Origin: Ectopseudomonas toyotomiensis
Lineage (GTDB): Bacteria; Pseudomonadota; Gammaproteobacteria; Pseudomonadales; Pseudomonadaceae
Length of the DNA stretch: 64,000 bases
NCBI RefSeq assembly: GCF_900115695.1
Contig: NZ_FOXK01000004.1
Location: forward strand, 310,001 to 374,000
Reading direction: 5' to 3'
The notes beneath the pieces were generated by a model. That model did no database searches. It saw only the letters and a list, made by a program, of their open reading frames with translations, and was not told where the DNA came from. Shown here piece after piece: positions 9,584 to 18,624 of this stretch (position 1 is the first letter of the stretch; every line of letters starts with the position of its first letter). Both the position numbers and the translations under genes were made by a program.

Positions 9584-12500
9584 GGTCGCACTCCTGGCAA
9601 TTGGTTAGCGAGATCCACTAGCCCCTGCAACGGGACATCGATCCAGTCGGGGCGGTGGCCGCTTTCGTAGACGATTTCATAGACAGCCTTCTCCAGGCAG
9701 AACAGGTCGAGGGCTGCGCCCTCGCCGTCGCGTTCGTGCCATTCGTGGGGCAGGCCGTTGGCGGCCAGACGATAGGCATCGAGAAAGGCACTGCACGCTT
9801 GCTCGCGGTAGCGTGACACCACGTCGCGAACTACCTGCTGGGCGTCCGCCGCGCCTTCCACGCCGCCGGCGTTGCGCTGGGCTACCGCGGTCGCGTAGTC
9901 GAAGGAGCGCAGCATGCCGGCAACGTCCTTGAACGGACTGTGGCGCTGGCGGCGCTCCTCCAGCGAGCGGTTGGGCTCACCCTCGAAGTCGATGATGTAG
10001 GCATCGCCCTGCACCACCAGGACCTGGCCCAGGTGAAGGTCGCCGTGCACCCGTATGCGCAGGCCACCTGCCGCCTGCGTTGCCAGGCGGGTGACGGCCT
10101 CCAGCAAGGATTTCTCCCTGGCCAGCAGCCAGTCGGCCTGTTCGACTGTCGCCGGGCTGAGGGCGTCCCGCTGACGAGCCAGAGCCTGCAAGGCTTCCTG
10201 CAGCTGCGCCGTGATGGATTTGGCCCAGTGGGCGCTGTCGCGCTCGCCGCTGAGCTGATAACCGAAGTCCGGATTCTCAACCGGCCGCGCCAGTACCGCG
10301 TGCATCTCGCCGACGCGTTTGCCGAGCACGCCGGCGAACTGTTGCAGTTCGCCCAGGGCATCGACATCCGGATCGGCGGTGCCGCCGACCAGTTCATCGC
10401 GGATGGCACGGTCGAGGGTATTGAGCGTCCATTGCCAGGCGTCGCCCTGATTGTCCAGATAACGCTGCATCACCATCAGGGTGTGAGGCTGACCGTGCTC
10501 GTCGACCCGCACCACCTCGCCAAGAAACGGCGCGACATTGGCGTAGCCGTGATCGGTCAGGAAACGTCCCATTTCCACCTCCGGGTGGATACCGGGGAAG
10601 CCGCGGCGCAACAGCTTGAGCAACAGCTGCTCGCCGATCAGCACCGAACTGTTGGACTGCTCGGCCGAAAGCAGCTTGAAGTCGTTCTCGTCGATACCTT
10701 CGAGCGCCAGCAGCGCCGCCTCGGCGCGGAACTGCAATTCGCCGCCAGCGCTGCGCAGCACTGCCTGCTCACGCAGCAGGCGCAGAACCTGCTGGCTGAA
10801 CTGCGGCAGGCTGAAGGCATCGGTCAGCAGCTCCACATGGCGACCCCGGCGCAGCCGGGCCAGCGCCAGTTGCTGTGGTAGATCGTTACCCTCGGCGCGT
10901 TCCGGCACGGCCGCCAGCGGCAGGCGGTAATGCTCGACGCCGCCCCCCCCCGTCACCTGAACCTCGGCCAGCAGCGGCGCATTGGCATCGCCACCAAGCG
11001 GCATCACGTACAGCACGCTAACGGCCGGGCGCTGTTCACCCGCGAACCAGCGGCGCTTGGGCAGATACAACGGCAGCGACTCGCGCTCCAGCGTCTGCCG
11101 CGCGCGCCCATCCATCACTTCGCTCAGGGCGCGCCCCAGCACCAGGGTCTGCAGCTCCGGCATGCGCTCCACCGGTTTCAGGTGCCAGCTGGGCATCTGC
11201 GAGGCGTCGGCCAGGTAGAACCAGTAGAAGCCGTACGGCGGCAGGGTCAGCAGGTAGGTGAGCTGGCCGATGGGCGGGAACGAGGCGCCGCCGATCATTT
11301 CCACCGGTACCCGGTCGCGGTAGTCAGCCAGTTCCAGCTCCACGGCCTGGGCCGCACTGGACAGGTTGGCCACGCAGAGTATCTGCTGCTCGCTGCCGCC
11401 CTCGCCTCGATGCATGCGCAGGTACGCCAGGATGCGCCGGTTGCTCGGCGTCAGCATCGTCAGCGAGCCACGGCCGAAGGCCTTGTGCTGGTTGCGGATG
11501 GCGAGCATGCGCCGCGTCCAGTTGAGCAGCGAATGCGGGTCGCGCGCCTGCGCCTCGACGTTGATGGTCTGGTAGCCGTATAGCGGGTCCATGATGGGCG
11601 GCAGTACCAGGCTCGCCGGATCGGCGCGGGAGAAGCCGCCGTTGCGGTCCACTGACCATTGCATCGGCGTGCGTACACCGTCGCGGTCGCCGAGGTAGAT
11701 GTTGTCACCCATGCCGAGCTCGTCACCGTAGTACAGCGTCGGCGTGCCGGGCATCGACAGCAGCAGGCTGTTGAGCAGCTCGATGCGCCGCCGGTCACGC
11801 CCCACCAGCGGCGCCAGTCGGCGGCGAATGCCGAGGTTGATGCGCGCACGGCTGTCGGCGGCGTAGTAGTTCCACAGGTAGTCGCGCTCGTCGTCGGTGA
11901 CCATCTCCAGGGTCAGCTCATCGTGGTTGCGCAGGAAGATCGCCCACTGGCAATTGGGCGGAATCTCCGGCGTCTGGCGCAGGATGTCGGTGATCGGGAA
12001 GCGGTCTTCCTGGGCGATGGCCATGTACATGCGCGGCATCAGCGGGAAGTGGAAGGCCATGTGGCACTCGTCGTCTTCACCGAAGTACGGGCGGGTGTCC
12101 TCTGGCCACTGGTTGGCCTCGGCCAGCAACAGGCGATCCGGATAGCGTGCATCCAGTTCGGCGCGGATGCGCTTGAGCACGGCGTGGGTCTCCGGCAGGT
12201 TCTCGCTGTTGGTGCCGTCGCGCTCGATCAGGTAAGGGATGGCGTCCAGGCGCAGGCCATCGACGCCCATGTCGAGCCAGAAGCGCATCACTCCGAGCAC
12301 GGCTTCGAGCACCTTGGGATTGTCGAAATTGAGGTCCGGCTGATGCGAGTAGAAGCGGTGCCAGAAGTACTGGCCGGCTACTGCGTCCCAGGTCCAGTTG
12401 GACTTCTCGCTGTCGATGAAGATGATCCGCGTGCCGGCGTACTTCTCGTCGCTGTCGGACCAGACGTAGTAATCACGAGCCTTGGAGCCCTTCTTCGCCC

Positions 12501-12879
12501 GGCGCGCGCGCTGGAACCAGGGGTGCTGATCGGAGGTGTGGTTGATCACCAGCTCGGTGATCACGCGCAGGCCGCGCCGGTGCGCCTCGGCGATGAAGCG
12601 CCGGGCGTCGCTCAGCGAGCCATAGTCCGGGTGGACATCGTTGTACTTGGCGATGTCATAGCCGTCGTCACGCCGCGGCGACGGGTAGAACGGCAGCAGC
12701 CAGAGCGTGTTCACGCCCAGTTCGGCAATGTAGTCGAGCTTGTCGATCAGGCCCTGGAAATCGCCGATGCCGTCATTGTTGGCATCGAAGAACGACTTGA
12801 CGTGAACCTGGTAGATCACCGCGTCCTTGTACCACTGTGGGTCATTGAGGAAGGTCTTGCCGGCGCTGCGCTTGGCCAT
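9580..12879 (-). CDS. treS: Trehalose synthase - maltokinase fusion
   Basis: A 1,099-residue two-domain protein. Residues 1 to about 545 are a GH13 maltose alpha-D-glucosyltransferase (TreS), interconverting trehalose and maltose, with [28 protein letters not shown] and [12 protein letters not shown] motifs. Residues from about 570 form a maltokinase (Mak/Pep2) related to aminoglycoside-kinase folds, with [15 protein letters not shown] and YIIDFEGEP as the catalytic and Mg-binding motifs. It converts maltose to maltose-1-phosphate, the GlgE substrate. The fusion is common in pseudomonads. It lies between glgE (16 bp upstream) and glgB (4-nt overlap). Confidence 0.96.
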   Translation of the reverse strand: MAKRSAGKTFLNDPQWYKDAVIYQVHVKSFFDANNDGIGDFQGLIDKLDYIAELGVNTLWLLPFYPSPRRDDGYDIAKYNDVHPDYGSLSDARRFIAEAHRRGLRVITELVINHTSDQHPWFQRARRAKKGSKARDYYVWSDSDEKYAGTRIIFIDSEKSNWTWDAVAGQYFWHRFYSHQPDLNFDNPKVLEAVLGVMRFWLDMGVDGLRLDAIPYLIERDGTNSENLPETHAVLKRIRAELDARYPDRLLLAEANQWPEDTRPYFGEDDECHMAFHFPLMPRMYMAIAQEDRFPITDILRQTPEIPPNCQWAIFLRNHDELTLEMVTDDERDYLWNYYAADSRARINLGIRRRLAPLVGRDRRRIELLNSLLLSMPGTPTLYYGDELGMGDNIYLGDRDGVRTPMQWSVDRNGGFSRADPASLVLPPIMDPLYGYQTINVEAQARDPHSLLNWTRRMLAIRNQHKAFGRGSLTMLTPSNRRILAYLRMHRGEGGSEQQILCVANLSSAAQAVELELADYRDRVPVEMIGGASFPPIGQLTYLLTLPPYGFYWFYLADASQMPSWHLKPVERMPELQTLVLGRALSEVMDGRARQTLERESLPLYLPKRRWFAGEQRPAVSVLYVMPLGGDANAPLLAEVQVTGGGGVEHYRLPLAAVPERAEGNDLPQQLALARLRRGRHVELLTDAFSLPQFSQQVLRLLREQAVLRSAGGELQFRAEAALLALEGIDENDFKLLSAEQSNSSVLIGEQLLLKLLRRGFPGIHPEVEMGRFLTDHGYANVAPFLGEVVRVDEHGQPHTLMVMQRYLDNQGDAWQWTLNTLDRAIRDELVGGTADPDVDALGELQQFAGVLGKRVGEMHAVLARPVENPDFGYQLSGERDSAHWAKSITAQLQEALQALARQRDALSPATVEQADWLLAREKSLLEAVTRLATQAAGGLRIRVHGDLHLGQVLVVQGDAYIIDFEGEPNRSLEERRQRHSPFKDVAGMLRSFDYATAVAQRNAGGVEGAADAQQVVRDVVSRYREQACSAFLDAYRLAANGLPHEWHERDGEGAALDLFCLEKAVYEIVYESGHRPDWIDVPLQGLVDLANQLPGVRP

Positions 12880-12895
12880 GGTGCTACTCCGTTGT

Positions 12896-14878
12896 TCAGC
12901 GGGCGGTCTGGATTCGCCAGATACCGAAAGGCAGGTGCCAGGGTTCGATGCGCATCCACTGCACCTTGCCGTGCCAGGTCCAGCGGTGGCCGTTCATCAG
13001 GTCTTCACCCTGCAGATCGGCATCGTCGGGCAGGCCCAGCTCCCACAGCGGCAGTTCGAAGTGGGCTTCCTGGGCGTGATGCGGATCGAGGCTGATGGCG
13101 ATCAGGATGAAGTTACTCAGATCAGCCGTGCGCTTGCCGAAGTAGAGGATGTTGTCGTTCCACGCGGTGTAGGCCTGGAAGCCCAGATGGGTCTGCAACG
13201 CCGGGTTCTCGCGGCGAATCTGGTTGAGCCGGGTGATCTCGGCGTTGATGTTGCCCGGCGCCTGGTAGTCGCGCGGACGCAGCTGGTACTTCTCCGAATC
13301 GAAGTACTCCTCCTTGCCCGGCACCGGCTCGGCCTCGCACAGCTCGAAGCCCGAATACATGCCCCACAGCCCCGAGCCCATGGTCGCCAGCGCGGCGCGG
13401 ATGAGAAAGCCGGGGCGACCGCTGCGTTGCAGGAAATAGGGATTGATATCCGGGGTGTTGACGAAGAAGTTCGGCCGGTAGCAATCGCGCCATGGCGGCT
13501 GGTTCAGTTCGGTCAGGTAGCTCTGCAGCTCAGCCTTGGTGTTGCGCCAGGTGAAGTAGGTGTAGCTCTGGCTGAAACCCAGCTTGCCCAGACGCGCCAT
13601 CATCGCCGGGCGGGTAAACGCCTCGGAAAGGAAGATCACCTCGGGGTGGCGCTCACGCACGTCGGCGATCAGCCATTCCCAGAACGGCATCGGCTTGGTG
13701 TGCGGGTTGTCGACGCGAAACAGCGTCACACCCTGCTCCACCCAGCCCAGCACCACGTCACGCAAAGCCAGCCACAGATCGGGCAGCGCCGCTTCGGCAT
13801 AGAACTCGACGTTGACGATGTCCTCGTACTTCTTCGGCGGGTTCTCGGCATGGCGGATGCTGCCGTCCGGGCGCCAGCTGAACCAGCCGGGGTGCTGCTT
13901 GAGCCAGGGGTGATCCGGCGAGCACTGCACGGCAAAATCCAGCGCCACTTCCAGACCGTGCTCACGCGCTACGCGCACCAGTTGGCGAAAGTCCTCGAGG
14001 CTGCCTAGCTGCGGGTGCACGGCGTCGTGACCGCCCTCCTCGCTGCCGATGGCGTAGGGGCTACCAGGGTCGCCCGGGCCGGCCTTGAGGCTATTGTTCG
14101 GCCCCTTGCGGTGCGCCCGGCCGATGGGATGAATAGGAGGGAAATACAGCACATCGAAGCCCATCCGGGCGATCTCGGGGATGCGTGCATGCACGTCGGC
14201 GAAGCTACCGTGGCGCTGCTCGTCGCCCAGCGAGCGGGGAAACAGCTCGTACCAGCTGGCGAACTCGGCCAGGCTGCGCTCGACATCCAGCGGGTAGTTC
14301 GGCGTGCGTAGCAAGTGCGGACGATATTCGGCGCGACGCATCAAATCATTGACGGAGGGATCGATCAGCACCGCTTCGCGTTCGGCCTGCGATTGCGAGG
14401 CCTCCATGCGTTCGATCAGCGCCGCCAGCTCGCCGCGTAATTCTTCCGGGGCCTGCGCGGCGATGCGCCGAACCAGCTGAGCGCCCTCCTGCAGTTCGAC
14501 TTCCACCGGCACACCGGCCCCGAGTTTCTTCACCAGTTCCTGGCGAAAGCTGGCGTAAACGTCCAGCCAGGCTTCGATGGCAAATTCGCCTCGGCCCTGC
14601 TGGTCGATGCGCAGCACGGCGCTCCAGCGATCATTGCCCAGGGCCTGCATGGGCACGCGCTGCCAGGTGGCCTCGCCATTGGCGCGCCACAGCAGGTCGG
14701 CGGCCAGTTGCTCATGGCCGTCGCTGAAGATCACCGCCGTGACCGGAAACTCCCGACCACACAGGCATTTGCTGGCGAAGCGGCCACCTTCAATGATCGG
14801 CTGTACTGCTTCGATGGCAAGCCGAGGCTGGGCGATGGCATGGGTGACGGCCTGGTCAGCATGTTGCGGGGACGGCAT
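12896..14878 (-). CDS. glgE: Alpha-1,4-glucan:maltose-1-phosphate maltosyltransferase
   Basis: A 660-residue GH13_3 enzyme that extends glucan with maltosyl units from maltose-1-phosphate. The nucleophile is Asp390 (VTLFRVDNPHTKP) and the acid/base Glu419 (FLSEAFTRP), positions close to those of characterised GlgE. I start at the ATG at 14878 because GAGGAG lies 9 nt upstream. The open frame continues 27 codons further without a comparable site. It is the first gene of glgE-treS/mak-glgB. Neither glgA nor glgC is in the window, so glucan here may be made through GlgE. Confidence 0.96.
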   Translation of the reverse strand: MPSPQHADQAVTHAIAQPRLAIEAVQPIIEGGRFASKCLCGREFPVTAVIFSDGHEQLAADLLWRANGEATWQRVPMQALGNDRWSAVLRIDQQGRGEFAIEAWLDVYASFRQELVKKLGAGVPVEVELQEGAQLVRRIAAQAPEELRGELAALIERMEASQSQAEREAVLIDPSVNDLMRRAEYRPHLLRTPNYPLDVERSLAEFASWYELFPRSLGDEQRHGSFADVHARIPEIARMGFDVLYFPPIHPIGRAHRKGPNNSLKAGPGDPGSPYAIGSEEGGHDAVHPQLGSLEDFRQLVRVAREHGLEVALDFAVQCSPDHPWLKQHPGWFSWRPDGSIRHAENPPKKYEDIVNVEFYAEAALPDLWLALRDVVLGWVEQGVTLFRVDNPHTKPMPFWEWLIADVRERHPEVIFLSEAFTRPAMMARLGKLGFSQSYTYFTWRNTKAELQSYLTELNQPPWRDCYRPNFFVNTPDINPYFLQRSGRPGFLIRAALATMGSGLWGMYSGFELCEAEPVPGKEEYFDSEKYQLRPRDYQAPGNINAEITRLNQIRRENPALQTHLGFQAYTAWNDNILYFGKRTADLSNFILIAISLDPHHAQEAHFELPLWELGLPDDADLQGEDLMNGHRWTWHGKVQWMRIEPWHLPFGIWRIQTAR

Positions 14879-14969
14879 CGTTCCTGGCTCCTCTACGCCT
14901 GGCAGACGTGTTCGAAGGGATTGGCGGGCAGGTTTGCGGCAGCGCGCGAAGCGCTGCACCTGTCAGAAA

Positions 14970-14998
14970 TTCCGAGGCGGAGGCGGCGGAAAAAGTTC
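14970..14998 (-). promoter_or_regulatory. Candidate AlgU-type promoter for glgE operon
   Basis: Read on the minus strand, GAACTT (14998-14993), a 17-bp spacer and TCGGAA (14975-14970) lie about 90 bp upstream of the glgE ATG. The -35 box is perfect and the -10 box is approximate. Osmotic control of trehalose/GlgE genes makes this plausible. Confidence 0.45.
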
Positions 14999-15030
14999 AG
15001 GCAGTTTTTGCCGGTTCACCAGGTTGACGG

Positions 15031-15555
15031 CTATTGCCTGTCGCCCGGGTTTTCATCGGCCTGGTCGTCCGGCTTGGTCCTGGTGCCCGGATCGACCAGC
15101 AGCGGCATGAGGTGCAGCACCACCAGCACGATCACAGTGGACAGCACAGCGGTGGCCTCGCGCCCGAGCCCGACCGCCACGCCGATGGCGGCCGAGGCCC
15201 ACAGACCGGCTGCAGTGGTCAGGCCTTTGACGTCGGAGATGTTCTGGCCTTTGAGGATGGTGCCGGCGCCGAGAAAACCGACACCGGCGGCGATACCCTG
15301 GATCACCCGGCTCATGGCATCGGCTTCAGCGCCGTCCTGCTCCAGCGCCATGACGAAGATCGCCGCGCCGAGGCACACCAGCATATGCGTGCGCATGCCG
15401 GCGGCCTTGCCCATCACCTCGCGCTCGTAGCCGAGCAGGCCGCCGAGGACCATGGCCAGAATCAGGCGCAACGTGGCGCGGGTGATGTGCTCCACCTGGC
15501 CTAGGTCGGAAAACTCCTGCACCAGGGTCGTGAGAATTCGTTCGAATACGTCCAT
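15031..15555 (-). CDS. MgtC/SapB family membrane protein
   Basis: A 174-residue protein with about five hydrophobic helices and the MgtC family core: GGLLGYEREVMGKAAGMRTH at residues 38-57, then GVGFLGAGTIL and TTAAGLWASAAIGVAVG. MgtC proteins of pathogens help growth at low magnesium by affecting F-type ATPase. SapB-like members of environmental bacteria are uncharacterised. The charged C-terminal tail (TRTKPDDQADENPGD) is likely cytosolic. It is monocistronic and divergent from the 15708 gene. Confidence 0.9.
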   Translation of the reverse strand: MDVFERILTTLVQEFSDLGQVEHITRATLRLILAMVLGGLLGYEREVMGKAAGMRTHMLVCLGAAIFVMALEQDGAEADAMSRVIQGIAAGVGFLGAGTILKGQNISDVKGLTTAAGLWASAAIGVAVGLGREATAVLSTVIVLVVLHLMPLLVDPGTRTKPDDQADENPGDRQ

Positions 15556-15707
15556 CGTCGTTCAATCTCCACGGATGCTTTTCATCTGAGCGAATTCGGC
15601 ACGCAGAGGTTCGGATCATCCTCACTGCCGGTTATCCGAAACAGGGAACCTATGCCCCAACGGGCATTCACTTCCCTTAGAGACCCAAACCAACCGGGAG
15701 AACGCTC

Positions 15708-16088
15708 ATGCCCCGAGGCAGCAAAGACAAATACACCGCCAAGCAGAAGCGCAAGGCCGAGCACATCGAAGACAGCTACAAGGCCCGCGGTGTACCCGAG
15801 GATGAGGCCGAAGCGCGTGCCTGGGCCACGGTCAACAAGCAGTCCGGCGGTGGCAACAAGGCTGGCGGTTCCGGGCAGAAGACCAGCGCGGCCAGCAAGG
15901 AGGCCGCACGCAAGTCCTCGGCACGGCGTGCGGCAGCGACCCGTGAAGGCACACCCCGCCCTGGTCAGCGTCTGGAAGCGATGAATAAGACCGAGCTGAT
16001 GGAGCTGGCGCGCAAGCGGGATATCGCCGGGCGCTCCCGTATGCGCAAGGAGGAGCTGCTGCAGGCGCTGCGCAAGGCCAGTGCCTGA
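15708..16088 (+). CDS. Basic stress protein with C-terminal Rho-N/SAP-like domain
   Basis: A 126-residue, Lys/Arg-rich protein. The N-terminal ~45 residues (KQKRKAEHIEDSYKARGV ... EARAWATVNKQSGGG) form a motif seen in many small Pseudomonas and rhizobial proteins often labelled plasmid stabilisation. The middle is an Ala/Ser/Arg-rich linker. Residues ~90-124 (MNKTELMELARKRDIAGRS) look like a Rho N-terminal/SAP-type nucleic-acid-binding helix pair. It probably binds DNA or RNA. Its neighbours are stress genes, and a gggagaacgctc site precedes the ATG. Confidence 0.75.
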   Translation: MPRGSKDKYTAKQKRKAEHIEDSYKARGVPEDEAEARAWATVNKQSGGGNKAGGSGQKTSAASKEAARKSSARRAAATREGTPRPGQRLEAMNKTELMELARKRDIAGRSRMRKEELLQALRKASA

Positions 16089-16172
16089 GGCACGTTGCCT
16101 TCTCGGGCAATGACTCGGTCGGCCTGAAGATCTCTTCATAGTCGGGAACCCAGAAATACCCTGCGAGCTGGG

Positions 16173-16190
16173 CTCCCGCCTACGCGGGAG
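16173..16190. terminator. Short hairpin after the 15708 gene
   Basis: ctcccgc (16173-16179) pairs with gcgggag (16184-16190) between convergent genes. The motif resembles a widespread short intergenic palindrome, and no T-run is present. Confidence 0.4.
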
Positions 16191-16199
16191 TGACGTTTA

Positions 16200-16400
16200 T
16201 CAAGACGCCAGTTCGCGCTCACGCTCCATGCGCTCGCCGCAATCGCAGCCTGGGCTATGGCACGGGACCATGCCCTTGGGATGGCGCTGCATGCAGGCTT
16301 CGCAGCAATAGACCAGATCATCTCCCGCGACTTCGTGTACCCACTCCCGAGACTCGACCGCGCAATCGCAATGCGGGCATGCACAGGTATATGCGCTCAT
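16200..16400 (-). CDS. Pseudomonas-type metallothionein
   Basis: A 66-residue Cys-rich protein with the bacterial metallothionein layout. CACPHCDC lies at residues 6-13, YCCEAC around 31-36, then HPKG and a final C...CDC near 47-54. Such proteins bind Zn or Cd in a metal-thiolate cluster in the cytosol. It sits inside a stress island, as does the metallothionein gene of other pseudomonads. Its start overlaps the stop of the upstream acidic protein by 4 nt. Confidence 0.85.
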   Translation of the reverse strand: MSAYTCACPHCDCAVESREWVHEVAGDDLVYCCEACMQRHPKGMVPCHSPGCDCGERMERERELAS

Positions 16401-16819
16401 GGCTCACGCTCCTCGTCGGTGGATACGACCTTGTCGCTCCAGGGTTTGCCATCGAGCGGCGCGGAACGGGCCAGTTCCGCTTCGTCGAGGCCGGAGCCAC
16501 CACCGACCTGATTCTCGTCGACCACACTGAACTCCTCATCGAGGGCGCCATCGCCACCGCGTTCCAGCGGCGAGCGCGCACCGCTGTCATCGATCAGCGT
16601 ATCCGGGCTGAGATCGTCGAGGCTGACGTTGTCCTCATGCTCGCTTTCGCCTAGCGTCGCGGCACCGGTCAGGCCGATTTCCTCCTCTGGGGTGGACGAT
16701 GGTCGCGCGGTCGGCTGCAAGGTGGGATCGCCGGTGCCGAGGCTGTACTCCTCATCGCTGAAGTCCAGCGCCTGTTCATCGATTCGCTCCGGGGTGGGAC
16801 CTGGAATTGTGTCTTTCAT
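16397..16819 (-). CDS. Acidic, probably disordered protein of unknown function
   Basis: A 140-residue protein dominated by Asp, Glu, Ser, Gly and Pro, with repeated acidic stretches (DFSDEEYSL, EEEIGLTGAATLGESEHED, DDLSPDTLIDD). It has no hydrophobic segment and is likely intrinsically disordered. It overlaps the metallothionein start (ATGA type), so the two are coupled. I recognise no domain. Similar low-complexity proteins occur among osmotic-stress genes. Confidence 0.6.
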   Translation of the reverse strand: MKDTIPGPTPERIDEQALDFSDEEYSLGTGDPTLQPTARPSSTPEEEIGLTGAATLGESEHEDNVSLDDLSPDTLIDDSGARSPLERGGDGALDEEFSVVDENQVGGGSGLDEAELARSAPLDGKPWSDKVVSTDEEREP

Positions 16820-16891
16820 GAGATGCCTCCTTCGAACGATATGGGCCGCGCATGGCGACGGCGCAGATGCGCCATCGTCCGTACGCTCGGT

Positions 16892-17236
16892 TCAAGGCGA
16901 AATCGGGTCGCTGGCAGGAAAGGTTTCCTCCACCGCATGATCCAGCCGGTTTTCCTGGCGCCCTTTCACCCGCTCCATCTCCTTTTGCAGTTTCGGTAAT
17001 GCCGCGCGCAGCTCGGCCACCCGCTCACGCAAGCTTTCGAGTTCGCTCTTGGGGTCGCTGATCATTCCCTTGACCACGCAGTGTCCGCTGATCCCGCGCT
17101 GCAGCAGCGCGGCGCCACCAAGGGCCTTGAGCACACCTGAGGTACCGCCCTGGCAAACCCCGGCGACGATGGCGGTGGCGCCGGTGGCGAGTGATACGGC
17201 ACGTTCCAGACGATGAACGTTATGGGTCAGTGACAT
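16892..17236 (-). CDS. DUF2892-like membrane/coiled-coil protein
   Basis: A 114-residue protein starting at the ATG at 17236, chosen over a longer frame because cctaaggaga precedes it. An N-terminal DUF2892/YgaP-like hydrophobic hairpin (ATGATAIVAGVCQGG ... GGAALLQRGISGHC) spans about residues 18-55. A charged coiled coil (LESLRERVAELRAALPKLQKEM) follows. The C-terminal LDHAVEETFPASDPISP tail is shared by several bacterial stress proteins. It probably lies in the inner membrane. Confidence 0.75.
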   Translation of the reverse strand: MSLTHNVHRLERAVSLATGATAIVAGVCQGGTSGVLKALGGAALLQRGISGHCVVKGMISDPKSELESLRERVAELRAALPKLQKEMERVKGRQENRLDHAVEETFPASDPISP

Positions 17237-17315
17237 GGCGTTTCTCCTTAGCGTTGGATGACGCAGCCAATTGCGGCTCACGTGAGGTTTAGAAAGCCAG
17301 GTGTACGGCAAAGGT

Positions 17316-18452
17316 TCAGGCTATTTGCCGAACGTCCTGCAGGGCGGTCTGCTGCATCAGCCTGTCGACCACATCGAACAGGGCTGCGCGATGATCGGCT
17401 CCACCACTGCGGGCGCGGCGGTAGGTAATGAGCTGGTTTTCGGCGCTGCCGCCGACCCGCGCCAGCTTGCGTGCGTGGGCCATGACCCAGCGTTCGTCAG
17501 GCGCAATCTGCTCGCCGATGCAGGCCAGCACTTCGTCCAGCCAAGCGGCGAATGGCAAAGTGCTCTGGCTGTGCGGCTCGATGAACAGCCCACGCAGGCC
17601 GCGGCGCTTGGCGCGCCAGCGGTTTTCCAGGGTAAGGATGCGGGTCAGCGGATCATCGAACCAGCCATGGTGAGGCGCGTCCAGGGCATGGCCGAGCATG
17701 GCGCGAAACAGCCCGGCGATGCACAGGGCATCGTCCAGACGCGGGCAGGCATCGGCGATGCGCAGCTCCAGGGTGGGGAAGCGCAGTGACGGGCGGATGT
17801 TCCACCACAGATTGACGGCCGAGCCGATGCAGTCGGTATCGGTCATTACCTTCAGGTAGCGCTGGTACTCGGCGTCATCGCGAAAATGATCGGGAATGCC
17901 CATGCGCGGCCATTCATCGCAGACCGCCTGACGATAGCTCATCAAACCGCAGGGCCGACCATCCCAGAACGGCGACGACGCGCTCAGACCTAGCAATAAC
18001 GGCAGCCAGGGCGTCAGCCGGTTCATCAGGCGAATGCGGTCGACACCCTCGGGCACGCCGACATGCACATGCAGGCCGGCCAGCACGCTGCGGCTGGCAA
18101 CGATCCGGTAGTCATCGAAGATCGCCCGGTAGCGCGCCATGTTGGTCGCCTGAACGCTACGCCATTGCCCCAACGGATGGGTGCCGGCAGCGAGGATGCC
18201 GCAGCCGAACTCGCTGGCCAGGTCGGCCATGGTCGTGCGCGCCTGGCCAAGACAGTCGCGCGCCTCGTCGAGACTGTTCAGCACCGGCGTGACCACTTCG
18301 AACTGTGCGGCGAACATCTCTCGCGTCACCCGCTGGCCCAGCGCGCGACGACTGGATATGGCAAAGGCCTCGACCCCATGCTGCGCCACGCAGCGGCTTG
18401 CCAGGTCAGTCAGAAAGTACTCTTCCTCGATGCCGAACGTGCTCGCTGCCAT
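17316..18452 (-). CDS. YbdK-family carboxylate-amine ligase (glutamate-cysteine ligase 2-like)
   Basis: A 378-residue protein of the GCS2 family. It begins with FGIEEEYFLTD, the glutamate-binding strand of gamma-glutamylcysteine synthetase-type enzymes, and has GLHVHVGVPEG near residue 135 and ELRIADACPR near residue 225. The family forms gamma-glutamyl amides using ATP. YbdK itself is a weak gamma-glutamylcysteine ligase in vitro and its true substrate is unknown. It is divergent from the diiron-oxygenase candidate at 18625. Confidence 0.9.
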   Translation of the reverse strand: MAASTFGIEEEYFLTDLASRCVAQHGVEAFAISSRRALGQRVTREMFAAQFEVVTPVLNSLDEARDCLGQARTTMADLASEFGCGILAAGTHPLGQWRSVQATNMARYRAIFDDYRIVASRSVLAGLHVHVGVPEGVDRIRLMNRLTPWLPLLLGLSASSPFWDGRPCGLMSYRQAVCDEWPRMGIPDHFRDDAEYQRYLKVMTDTDCIGSAVNLWWNIRPSLRFPTLELRIADACPRLDDALCIAGLFRAMLGHALDAPHHGWFDDPLTRILTLENRWRAKRRGLRGLFIEPHSQSTLPFAAWLDEVLACIGEQIAPDERWVMAHARKLARVGGSAENQLITYRRARSGGADHRAALFDVVDRLMQQTALQDVRQIA

Positions 18453-18624
18453 GACTCGCCTGCTCCCGTGGTTCCTGTAGTTGAGGGCCGCCGGCAAGCG
18501 TGAGTTCAACCTCTTTGATCGCCCGTTGGGCGGCGAAAATTCAGTGGGAATCTTTGTCCGAATCGACCGCTCCTATGCAACACATCGCCCTCTTATAGAT
18601 GGACTTATTCAGGAGATCTGCCCC

